Below are positions 45,878 through 58,345 of a stretch of DNA of 64,000 nt, one piece after another. Numbering within the stretch: position 1 is the stretch's first letter; each line of letters starts with the position of its first letter. Where the stretch lies: assembly GCA_026120035.1 (NCBI GenBank), contig JALRME010000012.1, forward strand, positions 682,001 to 746,000, read 5' to 3'. The notes under the pieces are model-generated. The model was given only the letters and a program-made list of their open reading frames with translations, had not been told where the DNA came from and ran no database searches. Position numbers and translations under genes: made by a program. The stretch comes from Coleophoma eucalyptorum (taxonomy: Eukaryota > Ascomycota > Leotiomycetes > Helotiales > Dermateaceae).

Positions 45878-48800
45878 GTTGGGCGAATATTAAAGCGTCG
45901 CAGGTTTACAGGGAGTAGTGAACTGGAAGAGCGAATACGGCAACGCAGACGATTTTTGAGAGATGAATATGTAGTAGCTGCGCCGCAAATGCCTTTTGAT
46001 GTGTATGATCAGGGTCTGTTTTAGTGAACCTGGCTTCTTATTTGGTCTCAGTCTCCAACAATGTGATGAGCCTATGGTCTTTCTTCGTGCGGCCGCAGTG
46101 ATTCAGATTGGTCGCAATTGTCGCGGTTGAGCTGAGTAGAGGAAGTAGCGACGCAAGGACTGGGATAAGCTGCGCCAAACCGGACTGGAGAGAGCAGCAG
46201 TGTTGAAAGTAGGTAAAGGGACGTGATTTTTATAAGTAAGTCTGGCACTGATTCCAACGGTTGATAGTCTGATGAGATCAAAAGGCTAGATGGCACAGCA
46301 CAGGAGTGAGTGACACAATAGACGTGAAGTGCACTGACTGGCGCAGTGTTGAACGAGGGAAGTGAAAAGGAGAAAGGAGGGTGTGCGCGGGAACCTAAGC
46401 CGGCGCGTTGGACAGATATGAAGGGAACGCTGATCGATCTGTTGATGATGGTGTCTCTGCTGCTTCGCTTGGTCGTCCGTCCGTCACAACCGCGATGCGA
46501 TGGAGTGATGGAGAAGGATTGAAGATTCGATCGATGGAAAAGAGAAGAGAGGAGAGAAAGTCAGCAATAGTATTGTTCTCCGAGCTGTCTCCATAACCTA
46601 TTCCGGATGGAGCATGCGTCGTTCAGGGGCATTCTCTTTCCTGGTCCCTCCTCGTCGCTGCTGTTGGCGACCGCGAGCTTAACGGCACTCCGACCTTGGA
46701 CATTATTAAATGGGGGGAGCCAATGAGAGCACCGCATCTTGCCTTTCCACATGTAACTCGGCCCATCGCACCAATGGCACGACTGCTGGTCCTGACTAGC
46801 ACATCGGAGGATTTTATTTATTTTCTCAGGGGTCTATCTTCCCTGATTTGTGGTTGCAGCAGACTCGTCCGTCCCGCCTACGCTTTACTCGCCAGCTTCT
46901 CCCTCTCTTTCGGTTTTGCCCTGCTGCGTTTGTTACTCAGGTGCTCAGGATAAGGTTGTGCGTCCGTTTGCGGCTGTGGGCGGCGTTCCGAGCACACGTT
47001 TTGCCAGATCGCTGGGGACGTGAAGTGCTGGATCGTACCTATCTCATACTGCTGCATCAGGCTGATACGACGATCAGCCAGCCGCGGGACTTATCTAGCT
47101 AATTCATCTATCTGCGACACCACACTTGTGATCATACAATAGAGCAAAGTGCTAATCTGCACTGCGCTCCAGTTGAACCTGGACCTGGCTATATGCACTG
47201 TTTTATAGTCTGCCGTCGTGGGGAACCGCTATCTCGCTTAGGACTGACATCTGGGATCCAGCTTCATACAAAGACCATTCCACCCCAAGATGCTGCTCCT
47301 TTTCTTCTTGTACTTCTTCCACCAACTGCGCTCGAGAGCACAGTACTTCCCTCTTGACTGCACTCTTGACCAGCGCAATAATGCCCAGGGCTGAGTACCA
47401 AGACAAGACTTCTCGCTCAGTCGATTGTTTGAGGTACGGTTCAGTTATCGAGCCTCGCTCAATCATCACTTATCTGTGCGCTGGACATGACAGCCAGACC
47501 AAGCCGGCTATCCCTACCGTCGTCGGCCGCATATCATATGGATGTCACTTTCGCTATATTAGTATTCGGACACACTTTTTGCAACAATAATCTCGCTTTT
47601 ACTCCCATCATCATGGCATCCGAGGTGACCGGCATTTGGAAGTGGCTGCGGGAGTCTTTGCACCAATGCAGGCTCAATAATCCCGCTTCTTGCTCAGACT
47701 CGCATCACTGGTAAATGTCGCACGTGCACATGCAAATGCATGATGAGGGTTTTCTGCTTCGTAAGGTTCGATTTTGGCCTTACGCTACTATATGCCTCCC
47801 CATACGCTTTTCGTGTTCATCATCGACCCTTGTGGCTGAACCCAAAACAACGACTCGAGAAATCCAAGTCACGAGCTGTGCGCTGCGGGTGTGGCTCTTG
47901 AGTCTCGAGTCAAGGACGGAATGAGTGTGTTCAAGTGAATAATAAATAGGAACGATTTGCACAAGGCCGTTATTAGCGACCCAGACTAAAATAATGTAGG
48001 TTATGGAGCAAGGCCTAATCTTAGATGGGGCTGCGAATGGGAAGATGCCCAGCTTGGGCCGGTACTTGGATGCCTTAATGACTAAAGAACGTGCTCGACC
48101 AGCAGGGCGAGAAGTCAGCGACAACTCATCACTCTTGTCCTGGTTCAAGGATTTGGCAGCCGGTAAACTAGTGCCAGCGATGCTGTTCCGTATTAATTCG
48201 AGAACAGAGCCATGTGATTTGATACTGCTACTGTGCCAGCGCCATTATCGTCGCCTTCGACGCGGCAAGGAAAGAATGCCTAATATTAGGAGTATACTTA
48301 CGTGCTGACCTACTCTACTATGGTTCCGTTGGCGGTGAGCCGGTCTTGGAGCCGTTGCTGCCCAAAATCACGATTACTCGAATAAGACACCCAAAAAAGA
48401 ACTTCTGCGTTTCCCTCACCCGGGTTTGCCTTGGACATGAATCTATAATATCCCTTCTTTGATGTGGGTGAGAGCTCAACCACAGAGCGTTGAGCATGCA
48501 AGGAACGATGATTTCGTCCTGGTATTTGCATGATCCAGATTTGGAGTATCCCACACGATACCAGCAGGATCTGGTCAGAACAGATAGACTTCTTGCAAGG
48601 CGTCCAGAGGGAGAACGAGTACTCGGTCATGGTGTAAGAATTTTCACGCATGCGTTGTCGGACCTCGATTGGACGGGTAGATCCGTCTCTGCACGACTTG
48701 CAAGCCAATTAGATTGTGAATGCGGCGCCGTCGCAGCCCAACCATGCCAATCTGCATCGGTGTGAGCCCAAAAACCATCGTGAAATGGACAAAGTCAGGG

Positions 48801-50259
48801 AAAAGCGAGGAAGGCGATGGATGACTCTTCCATGCCTGCGATGGAGACATCAAGAGAACTTGACAGCACACGGCCATGTTTTCAAAAGTCGGAGAGTATA
48901 TATATCTGGTCGCTTCAACAAGCGAACAACCCAACTTGGACCCTTTCGACCCTTCAATAATCCCTATGACAGCCAACACCGTTCCAGCAAAGTCCATCCA
49001 GCCCAATTTGGTTTTGGTCTAGAAGACTCTTCACTCCACTGTGCAACCCATCTCATCAGGTACATACCTACCTTAGTGTTGCCCACCAATTCCTGCCTTA
49101 CGTTGTTGCTCCCCAGTTTCCCCCTCTTATCATGAAGCTACTCCTGCACACTTGCCTCCTTCGATACTACAAGATCCCGCTGCCAATAATCTGAATGATT
49201 TTTCCTTCACTTCACTTGGACTTCTTTACCCGCACTGAGCTAGCAGTTGTATCGGCCTTATAGATACCAATCACAAGACACTTCGGGGTAACAGCATCTT
49301 CACAGAAGCACGACTTACACTCGACGTCACTACCACCCCTCCCCCCGAGAAGAGCGCGAACCACCCACTTTGAATCGCAAAAAGAACCTTTGTTCCTTTC
49401 GCATCCTCTTAAGGACCTGTCTTCCAAATCCACAACCTCCCACCGACCCTTCGCACGTTGCACGATTTGCTGTGCATAAGCCCAACACGAACGGATTGAC
49501 GTATCCTCGGGCCATCAAGTTTCAAGAGTCGTCAGAGCTCTTCCCCCAAGCAAACAGGGCTTATTACCCAGAGCATCTCACAGGTTCGTTTTTCTCTTTC
49601 CCTGGTTGCTGTCAGCCGCTCAGGTAAAGATCAGAGCAAGGAAGTCGACCTAACGGCGCGTAGTTAGAGAGCGAGAGGCAGTATTACACCACTGCACAGT
49701 TTGCTGTGGCGGCCTTACATAAAAGGCCCACATCACCTGGACTGACAACAATATTGACCCCTCCAGAAGATAATCGCCGCTCCTCCCTCTCCCCGTCTTA
49801 TTTCGCTACCAATTATCGACAACGAAAGGCAAGAAGCCATAACATATCGCACAAACTCTCTCGGCACACCACTGCACCTTACTGCGCAAACATTCGTCTG
49901 AGCATCACTCAGCCAAACCTTTTTCGCTTTACAATCAAGGGAGTGCGACACAATTCAACCATCATCCCGCATTCTACACCACCTCAACCGAAACCTTTGC
50001 CAACACTCAGATCCTACTGCGGTCTAACGGGCTCCCATACAATACACCTCCTCGCCTCTGCTCCTCCTTCACACTCTTCATTTTCATACCGACAGCATAC
50101 ACGCGCAGTTGTTGGATGCTCACCTCCCACCGCGATCTGGAGTTCAGCTTTCCCCCGGGCAACAGCCCCAAAACCTTAAATCACCGCGAGGTTATCTTCA
50201 CTACGACTCTCTGGTAGAAGGTCGTGGGTGGTGATAATTCCTTGGCCAATTACTGTCAG
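45878..50259. other. 4.4-kb region with no supported gene
   Basis: The largest gene-free stretch here, between two divergent genes. Frames of 100-157 codons occur on both strands (for example 48310-48708 minus, 49706-50179 plus), but they overlap each other, lack domains and have mixed codon use. The last 1 kb before the ubiquitin-like-domain gene is strongly C-rich on the + strand (few G, many CT/CA), typical of a fungal promoter and leader. No tRNA or mobile element was recognised. A long noncoding transcript is possible but not visible from sequence. Confidence 0.5.
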
Positions 50260-52219
50260 ATGCCGTAAGTCGTTTCCCTCACTAGTTCTTCTCCTGGAAT
50301 GCGCTCCAGGCTGTCGCACCCACAGACAAGTATGCTGACCGCTACCCTCCAGCAACACGACAATAGTCATTGAGCGAAATTCTACCTCCAACAGCTCCTC
50401 TCGGTCAAACTCTTTCACCGACGGAGAGGGCTCATCAGGTACCGGCGTTCACGTCTCTTCAGCTTCTGCTGTCGGAAGTGGTTTCTATTCTGACGAGACA
50501 GAGGAGTGGGAAGGTGTTCACTCGGACGATATAGAACCCTCTGAATCTGCCTCCCGCCCCCGAACCTCTCAACAACGTTACAGAGAGAACGAAAGACCAC
50601 CTGCGCGCCGTGAACTCCCACCAAGGAGACATACAACAAACGAACGACCACCTCGTCATCACTCCGAATCACGAATACATCGGCGTCCTGCGCCGAGACC
50701 ACCCTCAAGCGTGGACCCTACAGAAGACTTTCCGGCTTACGGCCGTGGAGGGTACCCTGCTCCACCGCAATCGCATTTTGCCTCAAGACCTGCACCAGGC
50801 TACGCTCAAACTTCATACTCTGGTGGAGGATACGCACCTCCCTTCGGAGCCCCAGGAGCCATGATTCCCTTTGCGCAACAAGGGGGTTACCAGTACCCGG
50901 GACCTGGGCCATCACAAAACCCATTTTCTCCCGCTCCGCAACCACCTGGAGGAGGTGCTGGTTATTTTAACCAACATCCTGGCATGCACAGTGGTCCCCA
51001 CCATGTTCCTTCCCCATATGGCGGTGGAGAGATGATTCCTTCGCCATATCAACAACAAGCTTATCACGGATATGGACCCGGCTTTATGCAGCCACCAATG
51101 CCACAGCATGTCGCACAATATGCCAACTTTCATCCATGGGGCCTAGATCCTGGAGCAGATTCTGACTCGGAACAGAGTAAAAAACTAGCGGCGGAGAAGA
51201 AGGCTGCAGCCGAGCAATTGGAAGCCGAGAGAAAAGCTGCAGCTGAGAAGGTTGCTGAAATGGAGAAGAAAATGAAAGAACACGAGGAGAGTGTTGAAAA
51301 GGCCAAAAAGGAGGCCGAGGAATTGGTTGCGAAAGCCAAGAAAGACGCTGCTGAGAAGGCCAAAGCTGATAGGGAGGCCGAAATAGCGGCCGCGAAGGCC
51401 GCAGAAGAGGCTGCAGCAGCTGCTAAGAAGGAGATCGACGATGCAGTGAAGAAAGAAAGGGAGAGAATGACAGAGCAGGCTGCCGCCGACAAGAAAGCCG
51501 AAGCTAAGAAGGCGGAAGCAGATGCTGAGAAGGCAGTCGCTGATCAGAAGGCTGCAGAAGAGAAAGCTGCAGCAGACAAAAAGGCCATCGAGGATGCCGT
51601 TGCAAAAGCCAAGGCGGAAATGGAGTCCAAAATAGTAGCAGCAGGTGCTGCTGGTGATGCTGATAAGAAGAAGCCGATCAAGTTCAAGGACGCCGTTGGA
51701 CGTAAATTCAGCTTCCCATTCCATCTTTGTCAAACATGGGCAGGCATGGAGGAGTTGATCAGGCAGGCATTCTTGCATGTTGATACTATTGGTCCTCATG
51801 TAGCTGATGGACACTATGACTTGATCGGCCCAAATGGAGAAATCATCCTTCCTCAGGTCTGGGAGACTATGATCGAACCAGACTGGTCCATCACCATGCT
51901 TATGTGGCCTATCCCTGAGCCTCCGCCACCACCACCACCACCGCCACCAGGAGTAGGACCATTCGGACCGGGACCAGGTGATCGACCTGGTAGATCTGGT
52001 GGTCGTCGAGGAGGTCCTCCTCCTCCTCCAGGTGCTCGTCCCCCACCAGGCTGGACTGGTCCACCGAGACCACCAGGAGCAGATGAGCCCATAATTGTTC
52101 TTGGTCCCTCACACAAAAACCGGAGTAGCAGTGGCAACAACAAAAAGAAAGTTCCAACGGGAGGTTTTGCGGGCTGGTTCATTGGTGCCAAACCTAAGCC
52201 AAAGCCAAAGAAGAAGTGA
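50260..52219 (+). CDS. Composite coiled-coil and ubiquitin-like-domain (ULD) protein, 623 aa
   Basis: Two exons: a 5-nt coding exon (50260-50264, ATG plus CC) and 50353-52219; the intron GTAAGT...TCCAG starts two bases after the ATG codon, giving MPNTTIVIERNSTSN. Domain order: a Ser/Arg-rich N-terminus (1-120). A Tyr/Gly/Pro/Gln-rich, prion-like segment follows (about 122-270). Next is a long charged Ala/Lys/Glu helix without gaps (about 278-431). Then a compact domain at about 441-521 (KPIKFKDAVGRKFSFPFHLC, a Trp-Xaa-Gly-Met-Glu-Glu segment, and a WSITMLMWP end) that matches the fungal ubiquitin-like ULD-type domain. The C-terminus has ten consecutive Pro at about 525-534, Pro/Gly/Arg-rich sequence, and ends KPKPKPKKK. 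Function is not established; it looks like a scaffold. The start is inferred from the splice pattern, since no in-frame ATG exists nearer the body. Confidence 0.8.
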
Positions 52220-55200
52220 ATAAACCCCACCACTCTAGTCGACTAGAGGTTACGGGGCACGACTTCGCGCCCCAATGAGGGTTTCAGGCTTGAAGAGACC
52301 TGGATATCAAGACCTTTTCTCATTCATGTAGAATCACCGAATCTTTTCGTCAACTTGGGACGCAGGTGCGGATGAATTTGCATGGCGTTGCAGGTGCATG
52401 GGAGGGCTTCTCGTCTCCTTGGTGAACCAAATCAAACACGGACAATATGTCGGATCATTTCCTTAGTTGGTAGCGGTTGCTATTCGTCATAGGGCGTTTA
52501 CGAGAGATCGAATCTTTTTTAATTCTTGTTAGCGGGTTTTTTTATTTCTTGCTTTTTTGATACCTATCTCCTTTTTGTCAACTCAAACTTTTATTTCCAG
52601 TTCACGCATCTCTTTTGCGTTCGAGGAAGGAAAGGATCCAAGACTCGCTGGTTTCACTTTCATCCTCTGTTTGGACTAGGATATGAGAAGCTTTAATGTT
52701 GTCATGATCACGATAAAGGGTGGATGGTTGGGCTGATTGGATGGGATTGGACAAGTGGATGACGATATGAGCAGCGGTCATTTTCTATTTCCCTCTTTCT
52801 TAAACCTAGTTGACTGATGTGTTGATGTTGGTTTGGTGGCAGAATATATGCCTTCATGTTTTTGAGTGATTGGAGCCAGCAAGCATGTTTGCGAGAACTT
52901 AGGGAAAATATGGATGGGATACCTTTTGATCCCGTTTTAGATGAGTGTTGCATAGCAATATGATTTTATCTTGCATTGCTCTTTTCATACCACTGCACTG
53001 TATAAAAATTGAGCCAAAGTCGTCGAGACTGGCAACGTCAACCTATGACTCCATATGAGGGATCTACATTGGGTTTGAGATGCGTCTAGTATCCTCACCA
53101 CTTCGAGCAAGCTTCGAAAGCGCAGTCACATAAAATTCAATCCGGCCGCTAAATTTCGTGGATGCCTGCCATCCCGTGGCTCCTTTGTTGCATGGTATTG
53201 GCCTGGCGACGTGAGCGAAAGTGTGTTGTAGAACCTCGTTTCGGCTCTTACTCAGCAACATCGACATGGCCTCGTCCCAGGACTGCACTGTTCTTTGTCA
53301 TGGCGAACAACTTAGAATCCCAGTCCATATCTTTCCCTACCTACCTAATAGCTTGTTACGATCCTGCATAACGAGGCAGAATTAGGATTTTAGACCGCAG
53401 GACCTCCACGAACGCGGCGAGATGACGCTGTTCTTAAAAGACAGTGCATTGAAGCACAGGAAACCACCAGTCTCCTGGTCGATCTCTAGAAACGTGACGT
53501 CGCTGGAGCAGAAGAATAATGGCAATGCTATCATTGAAGTCCCTCTCTATCCGGCGAAACATCAAACAACGTTGTTTCGGGTCTGTGCGTGGCACTCCAC
53601 TCTCAACGACACTCCTCGAAGCTCCCAAGCCTTTATTCCTGCAGCTGTTGGGTCATCATAGATCATGTAGAGGCTGATCGCACTTTTCAGTAGTGGCTAT
53701 GCTGTTTGATCCTATAAGCGGAGTTATTTACCTTCGAACAACCGTGGAGTTTACCTGGCCTGAAGTTAGTGCTTTGAAACTAGATCTGCTGCAACATAAT
53801 AGGCCAAATGACTTGTTCAAGTTTAGACTCAGTGCCTTTTCTGTGAAGAACGCTCTCGAGACATTATCGCGGCATTGTATTTGAAACTGATATTTAATTA
53901 CTTTAATTGCTGGCGTGCTGCTGTCAAAAATTTGAGCTTCGCGGCAAGACTCAACTTTCTTGCTATTTCCATTCTTCCTTGGCCATATTTACAAGAAGTT
54001 AATTCCTCGGGTCAACCATTTCTGAGCACTTTTATTTTGAGCCATAGTGCCAAGTCTGTGGCACTTCATATTGCGGTTTCAATATCTGCAGTTAAACTTG
54101 GCTATGGACTTTGAGGACAATACCAGCTTCTGCATGTGTCCGCTGTATCCACGGGTTTCTTCTTAATCCACGTAAAGCAATGTGCCGAGCCTGGGTACAT
54201 CTCTATTAAACCCAGCTGCAAACATGAGTGTAGGAAATGCACAGTAGAGACGTACCTGGAAGATATTCCTCTGAATTTTATATTGTTTCGCTTTCCCGTT
54301 TCTGTTCCCAATGCCCTCGTGGCAATGCAATCAGGCTTATATCAGTGGACAAAAATGTCGTATAGGTGTTTAGATAAGTGATGAATTTCGAAAATATATA
54401 GAGGTTTGCCCGAGCACGATACTGCATTACAGTCAGGTTGTTTGTTGAAAGCTGATCTGTTTTTGGAAAGTTTTCTTACCTTGCCTCTCTTCGATTGCTT
54501 CACGATGGTGCAGCTTTCTTCGCACGGCTGCAGGCATAGTTGTGCTGTATCTGAGGATATGTATAAGTGTTGAAGCGGACGAAGACAGTCGACAACCTGG
54601 ATTGCACCCGGCTATCTACGCTCTACATAAGAATAGCATAATCTCGAAGCAGAAAGAAGAACCGGTGACCATCGGAGACCATAGGGTCTAGTTTCTGTAG
54701 CTACTATGGAGTGAGATTCGCCAGAAATTGCGTAAGGAAGCCACTATTAACTACATACAGACTTTATGCCGTCCATATTGGTCCAAAAAAGTGCGTAGAG
54801 AGGGGGATAGAGTATCCTCTTCAGCTGAGGAAGCTTCTCTTCTTGTCTCTATACTCTAGCGCTTCTGTATTTCTGTTCGACTTGGTATTTTGGAGACCCT
54901 TCACTTCCTTAATGCTCATTGCAAGCCCTTTCAGTTCACTCGGCCCAAAGGTTCACCAGAACGCCTTAGCGAGATTTCCCCTTTTGCACACCACAACACT
55001 GATACCTTCCTCTCTATCTTCCCTTCTTTTTCCTCTTCCCTGCATATTGGCAACCTGGTCATTAGATCTCATCTCTAATCATCTTCTACAGGCTTAGGGA
55101 TCTTCCTATGCTCGCATCGACTTGTTATTCTCTTCGATCTTACTCTAATGTAAGTCTCGTCCTCGTCGAAATTTATCTCGCTCTCGTTGCTACCTGTACT

Positions 55201-55603
55201 ATCGCGTTCTTGCCCTCATCTACCATCTCCAGTTCCTACTCAGATTCACCTCCATATCATAGCGCTCAGGTACATGGTCTCTCAACAGAGCGGTCCTACT
55301 GACATTTTCACTTCCCTAGCGATTACACAACTACCACACGTCGATCTATTGAGGATTCCATCTGGTACGTGCTTATTCCATTCTAAAGTTCGCACAATCA
55401 ATATCATATTCTTCATCTTCATTCTTTCTCTCACCCACCTTCAAAGTTGAGTCTTTAAGGCTGGCTCGCTTCTCAGCTGGCCTCCTCTTCATCCTCTTCC
55501 CTGCCCACTTCATTTTTAAGCCTGAGCTTTTCGAAGCTACCGATCTACATTATCCTTGATTCAAACTAACCTTTCTTTCTTTCATAGCCCACCCTACTAC
55601 GCC
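52220..55603. other. 3.4-kb region with no supported gene; helicase leader at its right end
   Basis: Contains the 3' UTR of the ULD gene and, from about 54800, a strongly C/T-rich + strand stretch that is the likely promoter and long 5' leader of the helicase. A TTCATAG acceptor-like site ends at 55587, 16 nt before the helicase ATG, consistent with a 5'-UTR intron. A 128-codon frame at 54711-55097 reads through this leader and is Leu/Ser/Phe-rich without a domain. Confidence 0.5.
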
Positions 55604-57761
55604 ATGTCTGCGTGGGAGAATAAAGGCATGGCTGCAGCTTTGCCGGATGCCAATTATCCTGCTGGAGATAAGCCGCAGTCTACCATTGGCGAGATTGGTC
55701 CTGTCACAGCTGATTTGGCCTTAACAGCAGATGGGAAGACTCCCCAGCAGGTTGGTTGGGTTGCACCCACTGCCTACAACTACTCGTTGTACAATGCATC
55801 CGGAAAGGATGAAGCTACTCAAGTTGTAGCCGCGACCGATGCTGGCCCTGATCGCGAGATCGGTGCCAACACTACCGACTACCAGCTGCCAGTCATAGAA
55901 ACCTACCAGGGTGTTGCACAAGGCGAGTGGCACTCGAATGCTAAGGTTTATGAGTGGAATGATGAGTATGGTGACATCGGTCCCAAGTTTGATCAGCTTG
56001 AGAAGCAGTTATTTGGCGACGTAAACCACGTTCGCACCGGACTCAACTTCTCCAAGTATGTCAACTATCTCTGAAATATTAGCCTTTGCTAACATTGAGT
56101 AGGATTAGCGAGATTCAGGTTATCCAGGAGGGCACCATTCGAATTGACCCAGTTCGAACCTTTGACGATGCTGGACTCCATCCGGCCATGTTAGAGAATG
56201 TCAAGCTTGCTGGCTATAATCAGTGCACCCCAGTTCAGGCCTACACGCTCCCTGCTATCTTGAAGGGATATGACATTGTCGCCTGCGCTCAGACAGGTAA
56301 GCTCCTTGTCCCCTGTTACTTGGTTACAAACTAATTCATACAAGGCTCTGGAAAGACTGCTGCTTATCTTATTCCAACTTTGTCAAAGTTGATGGGCAAA
56401 GCAAAGAAGTTGGCAGCATTTCGTCCAAACCCTGCTACATATGTGGCTGGTGTGTCTGGTGTTGTTCGAGCTGAGCCTTTGATCTTGATAGTTGCCCCTA
56501 GCCGTGAGCTTGCCACACAGATTTTTGATGAGGCTCGTCGGTTCTGTTATCGCACCATGCTTCGTCCTTGTGTCATCTATGGCGGTGGCCCCATAATCGA
56601 TCAGATTCGTCAATTGGAAAAGGGCTGTGATGTTCTCATTGCTACTCCTGGTCGTCTTTGCGACTTCATGGATCGTACCCATCTGCTTACGTTGAAGCGA
56701 CTCAAGTACATCGTGATCGATGAGGCTGATGAATTACTCACTTCTGACTGGGAGCAAGAGATGAATAAGATCATGAGTGGTGGAGGTATACATCTCTTCT
56801 GCCGACTATTTTGAAAAGACACTAATATATTTCAGACCAGGAAGAGGGTAATATCACCTATTTGTTGTACTCAGCAACCTTTCCGAAGACTACTCGTGAT
56901 ATTGCCAAGAACCACTTGGCTCATGAGCACGTTCGTATTCGAGTTGGTCGTGCTGGCAGCTCACATGTTAATATCAAGCAAGATATTGTTTTTGTTGAAT
57001 CTTCGCTGAAGCGTCAGGCTCTTCTTGACCTTCTTATGAGCAAGCCTCCAGCCCGCACCATTGTCTTTGTCAATTCGAAACGTGCTGCGGATGAGGTCGA
57101 CGACTTCTTGTTCAACAAAGGTCTGCCATGCACTTCCATTCATGCTGATCGAACTCAGCGCGAACGTGAGGATGCCATTCGCGCTTTCCGTTCCGGAACA
57201 TCTCCAATCTTGATTTCGACTGGTGTGTCAGGCCGTGGACTAGATATCCACAATGTCATGCATGTAGTCAACTATGATCTACCCTCTGCTCAGTTCGGTG
57301 GTATTGAAGAGTACACGCATCGTATTGGTGGGTTCAGTTGAAAAGTCTTTTTAATTGTTACTAACAATCCCCTAGGTCGTACTGGTCGGATCGGTAATCT
57401 TGGGCTTGCTACCACATTCTACAACGATCGTGACGAGGACCTTGGCGCGACTCTTGTCAAGACTCTTCTTGAGACTAAGCAAGTCGTCCCAGACTTCTTA
57501 CACCAGTACCTCCCAGAGGGTTTCACGGGTGAGGGCGAAGGCGATGTTACCCAGCTAAAGTTTGAGACTGATTCCGACTTCGGTGATGACACGAAAGAGA
57601 CAGCAGCTGAAAACGGAGAAGAATCCGCCGAGACTACTGGTGGAGATGCGTGGGGTGCTACTGGGGAGGCAGCTGGAGCTTCTTCAGGTTGGGGAGCACC
57701 CGAGGAACCAGCAGCTGCTGTTTCTGGATGGGGCGCGACTGGAGATTCCGGCGGCTGGTGA
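55604..57761 (+). CDS. Ded1/Vasa-type DEAD-box RNA helicase with Gly-Trp tail, 654 aa
   Basis: ATP-dependent RNA helicase, probably in translation or RNP remodelling. Five exons: 55604-56055, 56103-56296, 56345-56785, 56836-57327, 57376-57761, summing to 655 codons. The core is complete. The Q motif region is PVQAYTLPAILKGYD and motif I is AQTGSGKT, split by intron 2. Motif Ia is PSRELATQ and Ib is TPGRL. Motif II is DEAD, III is SAT, IV is IVFVNSK, and VI is HRIGRTGR, split by intron 4. Motif V reads STGVSGRGLDI instead of the common ATAVAARGLDI. The N-terminal 165 residues carry an YEWNDEYGDIGP segment before the core. The tail has WGA, SGWGAP, SGWGAT and a terminal GGW. The nearest families are Ded1/DDX3 and Vasa; which one cannot be settled by eye. 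An upstream ATG in the leader would add 16 residues. Confidence 0.9.
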
Positions 57762-58345
57762 ATCTGTTATTTTCGATGCAGTTTTCGCCTTCAAATGTCT
57801 TCACGAACTACATTCGCATGAATGAGAGTTTGCAGAGAGGTCCTTGTATTTCATTTTCGCATGAGGCCCCAGGTTTCTTGCTTTCATTCTGTTCTGTTAT
57901 CATAAGCTTCCAAGTCTCAAGCCAGCCTGCCTTTAGATCGTTATGAGCATGAAAGTCTCAAATGATTTTATAAGGTTGAAGCATCTGGCTGACAATTTAG
58001 CGATAGCAAGTAGGAAACAAACCTTCCTTTAATGATTGTGTTATGTGCTTGTGAAGGTGTTCGTCAAGTTAAGAAGGCTGATCAATCCATTGCCATTCAA
58101 AAGAATCAATATCTTCTCTCCGTGATGAAAAGATGATTGACATCTTGTTATTGTCAACAATTATAGAGTAGAGACGATTACTTATACATCTCTTTATTTC
58201 CTCGAGGTGCAATTTACCTTCCATGGACCTTCTTTCATACCTTGACTTCCTTTCGACCAAAACTCATTGATATCCGCTTTTATTAACTTCGTGTGAAATT
58301 CTTGAACTTTTCGGCCAAACTCTATCACAATAGCTTAAGTTGACA
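57762..58345. other. 3' flank of the helicase and upstream region of the micro-gene
   Basis: 584 bases of AT-rich spacer. Short frames only. The last 80 bases before 58346 are C/T-rich and leader-like. Confidence 0.5.

Noticed and set aside
49706..50179. 157-codon + frame ahead of the ULD gene
   Set aside because: His/Thr/Ser/Pro-rich translation of C-rich leader DNA with no domain; at most an upstream ORF.
51130..51814. Long minus-strand frames (120 and 209 codons) opposite the ULD gene
   Set aside because: They are the antisense of the Ala/Lys/Glu helix, whose biased codons leave few stops on the other strand. No domain.
54711..55097. 128-codon + frame ahead of the helicase
   Set aside because: Translation of C/T-rich leader sequence giving Leu/Ser/Phe runs; no conserved motif.
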